This document shows, piece after piece, positions 13,010 to 25,900 of a DNA stretch of 62,162 nt. The stretch lies in the NCBI RefSeq assembly GCF_022376445.1, contig NW_025955185.1, forward strand, positions 1 to 62,162, read 5' to 3'. How positions within the stretch are numbered: the first letter of the stretch is position 1; each line of letters starts with the position of its first letter. Source of the DNA: Fomitopsis serialis. Lineage: Eukaryota > Basidiomycota > Agaricomycetes > Polyporales > Fomitopsidaceae. The position numbers and the translations under genes were made by a program. The notes under the pieces are model-generated. The model did not search any database and was not told where the DNA came from. It saw nothing but the letters and a program-made list of their open reading frames with translations.

Positions 13010-13231
13010 CTACGACGCACAAGAGAAACGGACCAACGTGACTCATTCTGCTTACGTCAGGCCAGAATCCCGTCATGCTCGTTTCAATTGTTGGCTGACG
13101 GATGCTCCATGAGCTCGTCGGTCTGCTCTGATGACATAAAAGCCGGTCATTCAATTGAGTGGAACAACAGCGAGACAGCATATCGATTTACGGACCATGC
13201 TCAGGCTGGGAGTCAGAGCCAGTGGGCGTCA
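13010..13231 (-). pseudogene. Orphan 5' end of a zinc-module gene
   Basis: On the - strand an ATG at 13231 opens a short exon (MTPTGSDSQPEHG). It ends at a gtaaatcg donor in the same place as the gtaagtcg donors of the 19.1 kb and 21.8 kb copies. The following exon (acceptor near 13135, containing TSSWSIRQPT) aligns with exon 2 of the 19 kb locus and ends near a gtaagc donor at about 13060. No zinc modules follow on this strand before the neighbouring gene's 3' end, so the body is missing. The partner-type repeat begins immediately on the other side. I read this as one divergent pair whose zinc-module half was deleted. Confidence 0.45.
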
Positions 13232-13239
13232 TAGATGGA

Positions 13240-16200
13240 GGTTTAGCTGAGAAGGAGAGAGCAACGGAAGACCGCACGTTCGATTTTTATGTGCAAACAG
13301 CCACCCAGTCAAAGCCAAACACCGGCCGTGCAAGGTGCGTCGCGCTGCACCGACCTCTGTCACGCCCGGCCGTTCCTCGCGCATACCAGCCTGAACAGAC
13401 GAGTCGCCTTGTTTCCCTGTTCCACTGCATCTGCGGTCATTGGTTCATGAAATTGCACACGCAGAATATGTTATCGATAGGACGCACCGTTACCGGGATA
13501 GAGAACAAGGGTGTCCCAATTTGGCAACTGTGTGTGGACCTCGCGTCGCGCCTCGACTTGCTGAGCCACTCGCGGTCACCCGCCACTCGGTCGTCAAGTT
13601 TAGTGGCGCCGTACGGCCCCTCCCACTGGCTCAAGGAAACCAAACTTGAAGATACGGAAGAGTCCCCAAGGTCGACACTGGCTCGTTCAAGATGCGTTCG
13701 ATTCGCAAACGGATGAATCATGATCTTCCTTTCCAACTCGGACTGCGGGCGGCGCACCTTCTCTATCCCGGAACGTCCATCTGTGCGTGCTCTTTACAGG
13801 CGGTCTGGAGACTGGACACATTCTCAGCGCGGCAAGGAGCATGTTCAATCCGCCCGGGCCCTCACTCACCTCGCCACAATAACTACTGGCTCGCCACCCG
13901 ACGTGCCTTCCACCCACCTCCAGCGTTTCGGTACCACGTCTTCAGCATCAGGTCCGTCACACCGCGATGTTGATGAAGAGAGCAGTGCAGCTCGTCCGCC
14001 ATTGAAGTTTTACTCCGCCTGCATCCATTGTGGCCGCGACTCACCTCCGCTTCGCCTGCCTTCAACCTACCTCGAGGTCACGCGCCTGCGTCGTTCCAAT
14101 CAACTGTGTGCCCTGACGTGGAGCCGGGCGTGCGTGGAGACCGGTATGACGACTTGGTACGGCCTCAGAACGTACGGGAACGAGCTGCATTGGCCCAAAA
14201 GAGGTGGTGAGCGTTGTTCACCGTGCTGTGATACTGGCTTACCGACTCTGAGTCAAGCACACAAGCTACCGAATTCGCAAGCGGATCCAATGAGGAGCCT
14301 ACCTAAGAGATAGACGAGATTCTGTTCGATGTTCGCGACGGAGTCATGTGCTTGGAGTCGTATACAGTTCGTATTCTCTTCCCTTAAGACCGACTTCACG
14401 ACGTTCACCGGCGCCTTTCCATTGTAGTATACGCTGTAAAGCGTGTCTATCTTCAAAGTGAGAGCCCTACGTCATGATACATACGTCTGACATCGTCTCA
14501 CAAGCAACATGCTTAACTATTGCCACATAGATATGGAACATCAACACGCCAAGGGGGGAAGAAACCCGTCCCAAACGGAAGAACCTCACGGATCTTACAT
14601 CCAGCCCTAGAACGCCTGGAATAGCGCAGAACAGTACTTCGTGAGTGTTTCGAATCCAAGGAAATTGCAACGATTGTTGACTGTGATATGCAGGGAACCG
14701 CTGAGGCGCATCGATCAAGTCAGGTTTGCTTACCTTCGCCCTTCTCCGTTTATCACAAGGTGAGACTTCGTTCGCTACATCGCGTCGATCTCAGCCGCTC
14801 ATGCAGTAGCACTCACCGACGGGTTGGGTGAGACAGCAGGCTATCTTCCACGCCCCGTCAGTAAGACACTTCGTGAAGACGCGACACACAAGTCCTGACG
14901 GAGTAGGTCGATGCACCCCGATCTGCGCAGACTTTGTCGAAGTGAAGGTAAGATGCAATGTGCGTAATCGTTGTGGACGTACCACTCATGATCGACCTCT
15001 CTCAAGGCCGGCGCGAGTGAGGAACATGGGAGACTGGGTGTCAAGGCACAACGGTATGGAAAACGGTGAGTAGTCAGCCCTCGTACCCTTCAGCAGCCGT
15101 ACGACGACCGCTTTCCTGACCGACAGATGCTCGTGTACACGTACTGTCGAGTGGATACGTTGCTCAGTCGGCTCCCCCACAACGTCCACACAGCGCTCGA
15201 ACGACATCCTGTTCCTGCCTTCGCTGTTTCGGCCGCGCAGGATATCGCCCTAGGACAGCTGGCCGACGTCGTGCCGGGAGTCGCTGGGGGATGGGCGGGA
15301 GAGAATGAGCGTACAAGCAACTGGGTGCGTGGAGACAGGCGGGGAGGGGAAGGAGGTGAGTGGGTGCCCGCTTTCGAGAGCATCGTCGCCATGGTCTGAA
15401 TCAGAACAGCAACTTGCAGGGGATGGGGACCTGCGTCCACACTTGCCACGTGGAGACCAGGGACGCGGTTTATGGCGATGTTCGGGCACCCTTCACGTGA
15501 GGACATTGAATTGCACTTCCTGTCCCCGCTGCTCCATTCTGAACCACACATTCCCTTTGTGACAGGGACGAAAAGAACGCGAACGAATGCTTTCGCTATC
15601 GACGCTTCGATTGCTGTCAAGAGGTGTCACTCCGCCAGTCGAACTCGGTGGGTCCACCTGCCTCATTGGGACCACTGAAGCGAGCGATCGGAGATCCGAC
15701 GGGTACTGAACGCCGCCTTCCTTGTTCAGCCACGTTCGCGACGGCGATCGACATAGCCGGCGGTGCCTAGAAGCGCGCAAACCCAAGTCGAAACCACAGC
15801 TCAGCCATACGTGAAACACGACCCACGACCAACGTCAGACTGAGGTGAATGAGAGCGTCTGGCATCGCGAAACCCCCAGGCTGACATTGTTGGACTCAGG
15901 ACTCTTAATAGAGGTACGGCGGACGCGCAGTACCAGGAGGATCCACCGACGACAAAACCAAACCAGCGACGATCGACGTACCCGATCGGCCAATCACAGA
16001 AGATCGACGCCGTGCGCCCACGACACGACACGCGTTGACAGGTGTGTTGCTTCCGCGGCTCACGCATTGCCTCCGTATTGACCCCGCCAATTCAGACGGA
16101 GGAGGATCGGGGATCGTACGCCGTCGGCTTGCAGCAACACGCCGGCCCTCCTCGTGCCTTTTCCCAGCGTACAACTGACTCCGATTGCCACGACGTCCCA

Positions 16201-16720
16201 GTTGTAGGCCCACCACGCTCCGGTTGCGTGTCGTTCTGCTTCCGTCACAGAACTGGCGTCGGCAGATCTTGGCCCCAATCGGCGCGCCCACATGTGTATC
16301 CATCCCATGCGAGACAGTCGTCCATTCGTCCTGCTGAGGCATCGTTCCTGTGATCGATGGATCCGGACTGCACGATCGGCAGGCTCTCAATTGATCACAG
16401 GGATGTTGAAGTCTGTGGGTGTCTCCGTCATCGCACTCAGCGTTCGCACTGATCTCACTTCTATCCTACATAGCGTAGCGGGCGATATCGGGCTGGATGC
16501 ACTCTTTCCAAATCGAGCTCCAGGCGAAGATCCTTCCCCGTCGCGTTGATCACGACTGGATTGCCACGCAGCAGAGCCAGCTCCAGACGATCCATGAAAC
16601 AGGTCAGATTCACTCTTTCGTGTCGTTTTCACTCCCCCTGACACGCCTGAGCTAGAACACGGGCGCACGACGGCTTTTCATTCGGTGACGTGGCGCGCGC
16701 GCCCGTCAAATGCCGTACGG
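13240..16720 (+). pseudogene. Partner repeat, copy 2 (gene-like, frames broken)
   Basis: This segment is colinear with 21960-25900. Anchors pair 13250 with 21990, 13500 with 22262, 13820 with 22570, 14000 with 22755, 15200 with 24450 and 15690 with 25030. The offset grows from 8.7 to 9.3 kb, so several indels separate the copies. The first anchor is a shared cgttcgatttt..gtgcaaac block that may be promoter. Coding-like peptides occur (for example near 14030-14210, with NLPRGHA resembling DLPPQYA in the other copy), but no complete frame can be made. Several good gtgagt/gtaagt donors remain visible, for example at 15065 and 15356, which fits a former intron-rich gene. The product is not recognised. 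Confidence 0.5.
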
Positions 16721-17380
16721 TAAGCCACCCTTAGTCATGGGCGCTTGCCGACTGACGCGTCATCGTCGACAGCACACCGACGTCTCGCAGCGCTCATCGC
16801 CGCGTGCAACTGCACACAACGGACGCACTGCCAGAGGAAGGTGCGCGTCATCATAGGAGGATCCTGCCATATTGGGATCGCGCAGGTGAGTGTGTCAGCT
16901 TGGCGGGGGCCTTGGTGTGAGCGGGGGAGGCTGATACACATCCCAACTGTATCATGCGACACCGATGCCCTGACATTGAAGACTCGGCATCACCGTCGGC
17001 ATGAGTGTTGCTCGTCGATCTGACGTCTCCGTGGACCCAATGGTGATAGTTCGATGGGACGAATGCGGTATTGAAGTTGAACACGGTGAGTCACGGACAT
17101 CCTTGAGGGACATCGGTTCGCTCTGACGTTAATTGCACTCTGCAGGCTCTGATTACACTCGTCGATGTTGGTATCAACGCTTGTGCCCGACTCTGTGAAG
17201 TCCTCTGCAATGGCTCGTTCGGTCCGCGAAGAAGATGTCAAAGGGACGCGAGCGTAGCCCATCCGTGTACGGCGACGTGCGATGCGCGTCCGCTCTGGGT
17301 GGGGCTGTACGGCTATGAGGCAGAAGCATGACTTCTGGACAAGGTTCGTCATCAAACACGCAGCGAATGATCACCGTCGC
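16721..17380 (+). other. Coding-like exon fragment within otherwise empty sequence
   Basis: A plausible exon at about 17000-17091 (+) contains DPMVIVRWDECGIEVEH. It ends at a gtgagt donor, and a ctctgcag acceptor follows some 55 bases later. The frame then stops after 15 codons. It may be the 3' part of partner copy 2. The rest of the interval shows nothing I can support. Confidence 0.3.
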
Positions 17381-19111
17381 TCACGCATGTTCAACTGTTG
17401 CGTAGTCACGGCGGTGTCCCTCGCGTGTCTCCTTGTTGAACGTATCGGCACGAGACCGACTCCCGCAGTTATCGCACCAAACGGTGCAGTCCCATTGTGC
17501 GCCCTTCGTGTGCGTCGTGAGGTTGCGAGACCGCAATCCTAGCAGGCCCCCGGCGCACACCTCGCACTGGACTGGCCAAACGGTCCAGACCAAGTGGAAG
17601 GCTGAAGCGTCTCCGCCAGCACACCGCGGGTTTTGCTCACCCAATGCTCCGGCATCGCGCTGGGGTACGCAGTGACTGAGCAGGTAGTGCCCCATCAGCG
17701 GCCGTGGTGGTCGCGTTTCGCTGTGTTAAACGTATCGTGCCGAAACCGACCTCCGCAGCTATCGCACCAAATGCTGCACTCTGGCCGGTGCTCGTATGTC
17801 ATGTGTGATGCGCGGTTCCGGGACTGCAGGGCCGTTTCGGTGTCGGTGCACGCTCCGCATCCGACGTTGGCTTCATGGCGGGTCTGACCTGGAGGCAGCG
17901 TCTCCGCCAACACACCCCGGTGTGTACTCGTCCAGTGCTCCAGGATCCCGCTGGGGTATGCAGTTACCGTGCAGGGACCCCAGACTCGGAGTCCACACTG
18001 CACCGGCGTTGGGGCGCGCTCTGGGCGAACCGGGTCCTGAAGTCCGTGGGCGTGACGGACGTGTGCCCACCCGTCCTCCGCCACTCCCTCCCCCTCGCAC
18101 GTCCGCCCGTCCTTGTGGCGCCAGGTGCACGCGCACGTCGGGAGACCGTAGCGCTTCGGCTTTGCCTGCGTGCCCTGCAGGGTTGGCCGTGGCTGCAGCG
18201 ACGGCTTCGTCTCGAGCGTCCTCCTCTTCGCAGGGAGATACCCTCGTCCCCTGTAGCGCGTGGCGCCTAGGTGAAGACAATCGGCCGGTGCGGGATCCAT
18301 AGCCATGGTCCTCAGTGATATTCGGCCGGTGGGCTTTGCGCCAATGGGCGTGCATCTCGCCAGGGAGGGATACGTGCGTGCACGGGCACCAGCTACAATT
18401 GATCGCGACGGGCCGGGCCCGGGATGGGCGAGAGTCCAAAGCCCGTGAACCGTGCGGACGTGCTGAAAAACAGTGTCCGACGACCCACGCCAGTCGCACA
18501 GAGTGTCATCTTCATTCCTCCAACTACACGTGTACGTCGTTCGCCGCCCTTTCTTGGCGCAGCCGCTCCCGCGGGGCCGTCCAGCGGTCTTTGGACGTGA
18601 TGTCGGACGACTGGGACCCGCCTCGCTGGTCTCCTCGCGTGTGCGGTTTACTCCGAATTGGACCGACCGACCGACTCCGGAGGGGCGTGGGTAACAGGGA
18701 TATGTGACAGCATTGGTCTACACACCCATGCGGGACCTCCAGGGCCCCGTGCGCTGGAAGGGGAATGGGTCGAAATGCCCCGTGGGTTGGCAGATAACGC
18801 GGGGGCGGGTCTTTGTCGATCGCGAAGCGGCAGTTGGTCAGTAGTCGAACAGCCCATGCGCATTCCCTGGACGTGATGGTATGTTAGCGAGCCAAGTAGA
18901 CGGACAATGAGTTGCAATTCTCACGTTATCTCCTTCGCTGACGGCTCATGGGCTAGGACAGGTTCTCCGCCATTCATGCTGCCCGCCGATGGATACGAGA
19001 CCGACTCGTCGTTCTGTTCGGACGACGTAGAAGTCGGTCATCTATTGCAACGGAACGGCAGCGGGGGGATGTATCACGACTTACGGTCGGTTGAGCATCG
19101 TTGGCAAGCAT
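17381..19111 (-). pseudogene. Zinc-module locus 3, broken, with repeated module blocks
   Basis: Reading leftward, a short first exon at 19111 (MLANDAQPT, then gtaagtcg) is followed by an exon near 19040 (NDESVSYPSAG). A first partial module set lies at about 18540-18390: C-x9-C-x11-H-x4-H, then after a frame change C-x4-C-x11-H-x4-H. A linker with KRR and KPKR patches leads to a second, nearly complete set in one frame (17695-18306): C-x9-C-x11-H-x4-H, C-x7-C-x11-H-x4-H, CGAC..H and WCDSCGG. A third partial set at 17381-17695 repeats the module 2-to-4 end, again with a frame change (WCDNCG). The last two blocks are about 300 bases each and align from VTAYPS onward. As it stands no single frame spans the locus, so I call it a pseudogene made by internal duplication. 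Confidence 0.6.
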
Positions 19112-20520
19112 GCGAACAGGACTCTCGACCCCGTGAAAAGTCAGAGCATTGGCATATCGTGATGGACGAGGTGCGTGTTCGTGTAGCCTGGCGGCATTCG
19201 CAGCGCCACTCACGGCTGCAGTATAGATGGTTAGGAGGAATGGTCCCGGGATAGTGGCGTGTATGGTCATCGTAGCTGTAGTCGGAAGAGGGTGATCCTT
19301 GGGTCTTGGCTTGACAGCCGGGTGAACTAAGGGTTTATATATGACGGAAGCAGGCTCAAGACGGTGACACCCTTTCGGCGAACAATGTACAATGGTACTC
19401 GAGTGGCGATGGACAATGCAATTAGCGCTACATACACTTCGAGGCACATGCGGGCCCGCTGGAAGGACGTCTTGGCGAAGATACCATTTCGGTTGAACTT
19501 ATTGTCGAGAGCGATTACAACGTTCGGGTCCTGGAGTTGGGCCCTTCCTTGAGGAATCTTCTTGCGACCGTAGGCTGGCTGCCAAGTGGCTGTGAGTTCG
19601 CAGTATTTGTATGAGTCACGTAACCTGCTGAATCGGATATGGTAGTCTGTCTTAGAACTCTTACTTGCATGAGTACTATCGTATCTGTTTACCATTTCCG
19701 ACCACAACATGCTCTCCGTGATGACTGCAGCTCATCGTCCTTCCCAGTGCTACTCGCTGGAAGTGATCTTACACGAGCGTGTCGGTCTATGCGGGATTGA
19801 CGAATCGTGTTGCGCCAGGGGCAGCATTAAGGAGCGGAGGGCTCGCTCAAAGCAGAAGACTGTACAACTCATTGCGAAGCTGCCGGGGTCGTCCAGAGGG
19901 CCATGCTATCGTCGCGCTTGCGGATGCGCTGCTCGCAGGAGCAAACGACGGATGTCCCGGGCTTACTGCCCTAGGAACAAGGATATCTCGAGTCGTGAAC
20001 GTTTCATCCTCGTTCAGCATCGTATGTTACGTGTCTGTATCTACGTATCCGGAAGGTTCTAGAGCAGGGTCTGGCTCTTTGGTTGGAGTCTTATACGCTC
20101 ACAGAGCAATCGCAACATCAACCCGTCGACCACGGGATGTAGGCTCGAACTCACCAATCGCGAGCAAAACTGACGAAAGATGTCCTTCGGGGCGGTGGTG
20201 GGCTTTTTGCTTGAACGGATGTGGGCGAGCCCCTTAGCTGGGTCGGAAGTGTTCGCAATTCGGATAGCTTGTGATTCAGAGACGGAAACAACAATGTACA
20301 GTACGATATATCACACAGCATCGTAGATAGTGCTACATCGAAAGCGACTACACGGTCAGAGCAATACAAAAGCGGGGACAACGAGGAGATCAACGGAATA
20401 ACAATAACAAGCATCTAGAGAACCGAGGGTGCAACATCAACGACACTGGTACATAACGCAACCTAAGAGCCGGGGAAGAGTCCTGAATAGCGAGAGGAGA
20501 TGGGGCGAAAACGGGTCCAC
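19112..20520. other. Upstream flank of zinc-module locus 3 and unassigned sequence
   Basis: This is where a rightward partner copy would be expected, by analogy with the other divergent loci. Only weak resemblance is visible at its left edge, around the shared acgactta(c/g)t block near 19080. Open frames of 120-150 codons at 19327-20240 overlap on both strands without matching anything else here. No feature can be supported. Confidence 0.3.
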
Positions 20521-20524
20521 GAGC

Positions 20525-21797
20525 TCAAAGATGACCCAGACGTTTGTGGGTGCGCACGAGTTTGTTGACACACTTGCGCAAATGGTGGCGTGTTCCACCA
20601 AACGTATCTTTCCGTTTGGCTTTGCCACATGCATCGCACCACCGCATGTCATCCCCTGTATGCCAATGCACGTCGCCCACATGGCGCACGAGACTATCCA
20701 GTCTCATGTACTTGCGCTTGTTCGGTGGGCAGAGCTGGCACTCGACCTGGTACGCCCCACCCAGGTCACCCGACTCCTTGGCCTCCTTGTCGAGCGCCTG
20801 CTTGTGGTTGCCCTCATCTGGACCCTTCCAGTGAGCGTACAGTTCCGCTGGAAACCCTTCGTACTGGCATACTTGCTCATGCCATGCACCACCTTGAGGT
20901 GGACCCACACGTCCTCGGCGGATCCGCCGAACCCGCAGATTTCCGGTCCCGACCCTCCTTGAGGAAGCGTGCACGACATCTCCGGAGGTTGCCCTGACGG
21001 AGGTGCAGATTCCTGCGAAGGTCCCGCGTTTGGAACAGGTTGCGGTGGGAGGACGTCAGCGCAGGGCGCCGGGTGGGTCGTGCCAGGTATCTCCGCCTGC
21101 ACGGCAACCTGGGGCTCTCGGTGCACGCGTTTGACATGGTCTGCGCCTTCATCATCGTCTTCTCGCCTCCGTTTTTGGCCCGCTCGTGCCACCGACGCCT
21201 CGTTGACCGCCTCGTCATTGCGCTCCGGTAGTGAGTGTGTCGGTGATGTATCACGCGCAGGAAGCAGCCGCCGTGGTTGCTGCACAACCTTCGGAGATTG
21301 TGGTGGGGACGCGGCGGCTTGTGCCGCAAGGGCCGGTGACGCGGAAGTAGACAAGATGTCGCCTGGGTCTGAGGTGCCGCCCGTCGCGTCGCTGCGTCGA
21401 GACGGCGTGCGCTCGCCGCTACTGCTGCTGCTGTCGCTGCTACTGCTGCTGCTGTCGCTGCTACTGCTGCTGCCGCTGCTGCTGTTGTTTTCGGTTTGCC
21501 CCGTCGTCGTCGTCGACTCGTACGCATTCCAGTCGAAATATGAGTCTGCCTCACTGCACACGCAGAAGCATCAGTGAACCGAGAACTTGAAGTGATGAGG
21601 GGCAGAGATTCTCACTTTTCCTCTGCTGACAGGTCGGCGGAGGATGTATGTGTCTCTTCGTACAGGCTGTTCGGCGCTGAATGTGGAAGAGAATCGTTGA
21701 AGGATAAGGTAAATCTGACAATCGGGTTGTCAGCAGCGTCGAACAACGTTGGGACGATGTGTCACGACTTACTGTCCCTCGTAAGCCTCGGAATCAT
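20525..21797 (-). pseudogene. Zinc-module locus 4, one frameshift in the module region
   Basis: Exons on the - strand: 21797-21773 (MIPRLTRD), 21676-21616, then a long exon from 21553. The joins are in phase with consensus gtaagt and gtgaga donors. The N-terminus has FDWNAYE, then a poly-Ser tract (about 21486-21418) and Pro/Ala-rich sequence. A GQKRRRE patch leads into the first module, C-x11-C-x11-H-x4-H. Immediately after it, near 20885, the frame changes. The next frame carries module 2 without its first Cys (CQYEGFPAEL..H), then CQLC-x15-H-x4-H, WCDACGK..H-x3-C and the end at 20525. About 15 residues that link modules 1 and 2 in the relatives are missing, so the shift probably came with a deletion. 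The 5' leader is strongly pyrimidine-rich on the coding strand. Partner copy 3 diverges from it. Confidence 0.65.
21418..21486 (+). repeat. ctg/ctgctgt microsatellite encoding poly-Ser on - strand
   Basis: The tract is (ctgctgctgctgtcgctgcta)-type, with a 21-base internal period repeated about three times. On the - strand it encodes the Ser-rich tract of zinc-module locus 4. It stays in frame, so length changes of three would be tolerated. Confidence 0.8.
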
Positions 21798-21959
21798 CGC
21801 CAACAAACAGGAGGGAGGGGTGGTAGATGTAGAAAGACATGGAAAGGGAGATGATAGGATGGAGATGGGGGAATGGGGTGGTATCGGGAGGGGGCTGCTG
21901 TCGTACGGAAGCGGAAGACAGGAAAGTATAGAAGGGCGCGAGGGATGCGAGAGGGACAC

Positions 21960-24900
21960 GGGGTGGTAGTAATTAGAGGGAGAGCGACAGCGGAGACGTT
22001 CGATTTTGTGTGCAAACAAACACGCGAGCGAAGCCAAACACTAGAATCGCAGGGTGCAGCGCGAGGTGCAGCGTGGTCACGCTCCGAGTCCCCGTCCGCG
22101 CCTCGCTTAGCCGACCTCTGTCACGCCCGCTGCTTTTCCCGCGCAAGCCAGCCAGAGCAGACAAGTCGGCGTGTTTCCCTGCGCCGCTGTCCCTGCCCTG
22201 ATTGGCTCACGGGATAATGCACGCAGGATTCGCCATGGATACGACGCACCAGTATCCGGACTGAGAACAAGGGCGTCCCAATTTGGCAACTGCATGGACC
22301 TCGCATCGCGCCCGGACGCACTGAGTCACCGCCACTATGCCGTCGCGGCCAGTATCGCACTCCGGCCTGACCCAGCACGAGGAGAGCCGACTGCAAGCCG
22401 CAGCTGGGCCCTAGAGATTCGCGCGAGCCTACTCGATACCCGCAGACTGCCGCCTCAAAGACGCGTTGTCTTCATCCTCACGCGGGTGGCGTCCCTTCTA
22501 GACTCGCCTTCCCGTGCCAGACGCGTTTCCCGTTCACCTGAGCTCGATACGCGTCAGCTAGGGTACTCTGTGCATGAGTGGCGCGGCAAGGAAGGCTTCG
22601 AACCAATCTGTCCCCGCTCTGCCCTCGCCACAACCCCGAATGGCTCGCCACTCACCTTCATCTCCCGTCCCCCTCCCGTTCTCTAACAATGCCACTCTAC
22701 CCTATGGGCCGTTGACAACGGGGTCTAATCGGAAGCGCAGCAAATCAGCCCGCCATTGAAAGAATATACTACCTGATCTCTATGTGGCCCAGCGCTCACC
22801 GCCGCCTCGCCTGTTCTTCAACTTCGACCTACCTCCGCAATACGCGACATCCCTACCTGAAAAGACTTTCGCCCTGTTCGACCTTATACATGCGTTCTGG
22901 CGGAGCGACCGACCTTGCCATGACTCGACAAGGCGCTGCGAGATGGGGTGCGTCGACAATCCTACTGTGCTACGATACTGACTTACCGTGCTACAAGAAC
23001 AGGCTAGTTCGTCAGCAAAGCGAGCGACTCCAACCTACCTGGAAGACATCGGATACTACTATCCACACGGCGAGTGTAGGACCGGGGTTTCTCTGACTCA
23101 GTACCAACTTCGCATCACAGCGCCCTCGCAGTGACCACTTGCTCACGGGATGCGCTGCGTCTGTTCCACGCGGACGGTTCACGACGAGGTGTGCAGTTCT
23201 TTCAACGTTTCATAGACGACGTACGTGACCATACAAGCAGATACGCGACCTCAAAACGAACGCAACCGTAAGTAATGCGACTTAACTCATCAAGATTCAC
23301 ATCACTCAACTAGCACCCCCAGCGACCGCATGGAATAGACGGGAACCTAGGCCGTGTCCGCGCGGCGAGAGACTCGAACCTGATGCGTTGTAACGTAAGG
23401 GGAGATGTCCGTCTCGAACACCGTGACCTGCGAACTCTACAACTCAGACCCACCAACACTACACGTCAAGCTCAATGGCGACGCAGGCTGGATACTTGGT
23501 AAGTGCCCCAGGGAGAACAAACTTGAGTCTAACGATCATCTTGGCAGGCGTGGGTCGGTCTTCCGTAGCGATTCCGCTTGTTGAACAAGTCAAGACTGCC
23601 TGCCTTTCGTTGTCGTCTACTGGGTGTGAGCATCGTTCGCCGGGTTCATATCGATCTTGACTACCGCAGACGAATGCTGAGTCCATCCCAGCGCAGCGTT
23701 GTTCTTCCGCGCCGAAGGACGCGTTCTGCTGCGGAACGATCCTGATCACAACAGGTCGTTTTGCGATGGCGATCCGTGTGTGGTGAAGGCACGCATCGTT
23801 CAACGTTCCACGTCGACTTCGACTCGCTTCCTGGCAAGAAACAACCATCGGTGACATACGACAGACCCCGTGCGGCTATCTTCCCCTGCCCGGGGCCGAA
23901 CAGCCTGCGTGCCGTAGGACGGGTTGAGCAGCTTAGATCTGCGGCGAGGGCTGCATGACTCTGCGTGCACGGTTCAAGAGAAGGTGAGATGCACGATCTG
24001 AGATCAAATCGTATACGTACCGCTTTACTCATCTCGTCTGGCAGACCGGGATATCACCAACGCGCGGCTGCAGCGGAGACGCAGGGTGGACTTCGCCGCG
24101 TTGCATCCTCAGGCGTGTGGGCATCCAGGGGCCTTGGTAGATCCGGCGCGGAGTGCAGAGAGGCGTTCAATGGAAGGTAAGCTGCACCCTAGATCGAATG
24201 ACGTGCGTACCGCTGATGACGACTGTCCTCCCAGACAGCGTGCGGCTGGGACAGAGACGCAGACCAACCCTCTTCGAGTCGTAGGCACAACGATGTGCGC
24301 ACACAGGGGTCTGCCTAGGCAGCGAGAAGGTCGTCCTGGTCTCCCTCGGTGAACGACAGCGATCCGGCCACCGATGTGCTGGTGCGTGGCGGGATGCCCC
24401 AAGGACCTATTGGGCTCACTCTGGGGGCAGCCCTCGCACACAGCAATCCGATGCCCTGTTCCCGCTGTCACTGGGACCACCGTGTCGGGATACGTCCCAG
24501 GACAGCGTGCCGGCGGAGTGCGGGAGTGCGAGCGTGCAGGCGAGGACGTATGTGCGCGAGCAGGGAGGAGGGGAGGGGAGTTTACGCCCGCTGTTCACAG
24601 GCTGATATAGCCTCCCGGATGCAGACTAGGACAACAAGGTGAGATGCGCGGACGCAGACGAGGGACCCCTGTGGGCGGGGGTTGCTTATTATTGTGTGCT
24701 CGTCCGGGGCACGTGGAGACGGTCGTGTGGGGGACGTGGCTTGGACGCGGCAAGCGTTTGCATCGGAGATGGATCGAAGGGAACCCCTCACGTAAATCAA
24801 TTGGTGTTGTATTTCACTTTGATTGCTGCTCCTCTGCGCTCACAACTGTGCTGCCTCGGCGATCGCAGGCATGAAAACGTCGTATGTACCATATGCGTCG

Positions 24901-25900
24901 ATGCCCAACCACTCTCGAGGAGTGCCACTCGTTGCTGTGGCGGAACTTCGCCACTCGGTCAGAGACCGGACGCCGGCGAAACGCTCGGATGGTGCGACCT
25001 GCCTCTTTGGGAATATTAGGGCCATCGGAGATCCGACGGGTGATGGCGCTTTCCTTGTTTAGCCATGTCCGGCTAGCATCGCCGTGAGACGCGCAACGGC
25101 ACCTTCACTGCAGCCACACTTCAGCCACACGAGAACTTGACACCATTCACAGCGCCCGCGAACCTCCAGTTTCTTCAGAAAGAGTTGACGAGGTGAGTGG
25201 CAAATACTCATCGCAACGAGGGGCTCATATGCTACGCAGCATTCCAGCCATCCGAGGCTCCATCGATGCGACACCTGAATTCGCCGTAGAACGCACGCGA
25301 GGTGCGTGCGCCTTCCAGGACGTTCTACATGTGTATACCGGCTGACAGGCCCCACGTTGGAAGGCTACGACGCCCTCCGCATTCCTCATCACAGCGTCAC
25401 TGGTGCCACACTCGGAGCAGCGACGATCGAGCGGCGTCCACGATCAGCTGGCCAACCGCGGACATACGTCGACGGACATGCACGGCTCCCGCCTCATCAA
25501 CTCGATACATACCACCTTCTCGCCTGCAGGTGTTTTGACTCAGGACTGACGCATCTCACAGGATCACCGTCACGCCATGTACTTCAGTCTCGCTCGACGC
25601 TTGCAGGTGGAAGGGCTGCGCACGCTCTTCGTGCAGAACGGCAACCACGTCATCGGGCGAGGAAGAGCAGCCGTGGGTCCCGATGGGCACCATCAATCAT
25701 TGCCCGAGCACGGATTGGCGACACGCGCTTGCAGCAGTGGGTGACGACGTCCCCACAGGACTGCAAGTCAGGAGGACTGCAGGCACCGTCGATCAGGGTG
25801 GCCACGCGTCGCTCATGTACGATACTACATCTGGTTTCCTAGATCCTAAGGACCTGCCCTCGTTGCCGGAATACATACCGTCAGCGATAGCTCTTTCTAC
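21960..25900 (+). pseudogene. Partner repeat, copy 3 (gene-like, frames broken)
   Basis: This is the colinear relative of 13240-16720. It begins with the cgttcgatttt..gtgcaaac block about 200 bases from the ATG of zinc-module locus 4, pointing the other way. An ATG at 22574 opens a frame (MSGAARKASNQSVPALPSP) of 61 codons. A second frame downstream (about 22790-22975) contains FFNFDLPPQYATSLPEKTF and a WRSDRP motif that looks truly coding. A clean small exon with a gtaagt donor lies at 23475-23498 (MATQAGYL). The pieces cannot be joined into one frame, so the copy appears dead or heavily decayed. Product unknown. Confidence 0.5.

Noticed and set aside
23340..23400. Possible tRNA (ggttcgagtc-like B box on the - strand)
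   Set aside because: No matching A box, acceptor stem or clover-leaf pairing could be drawn around it.
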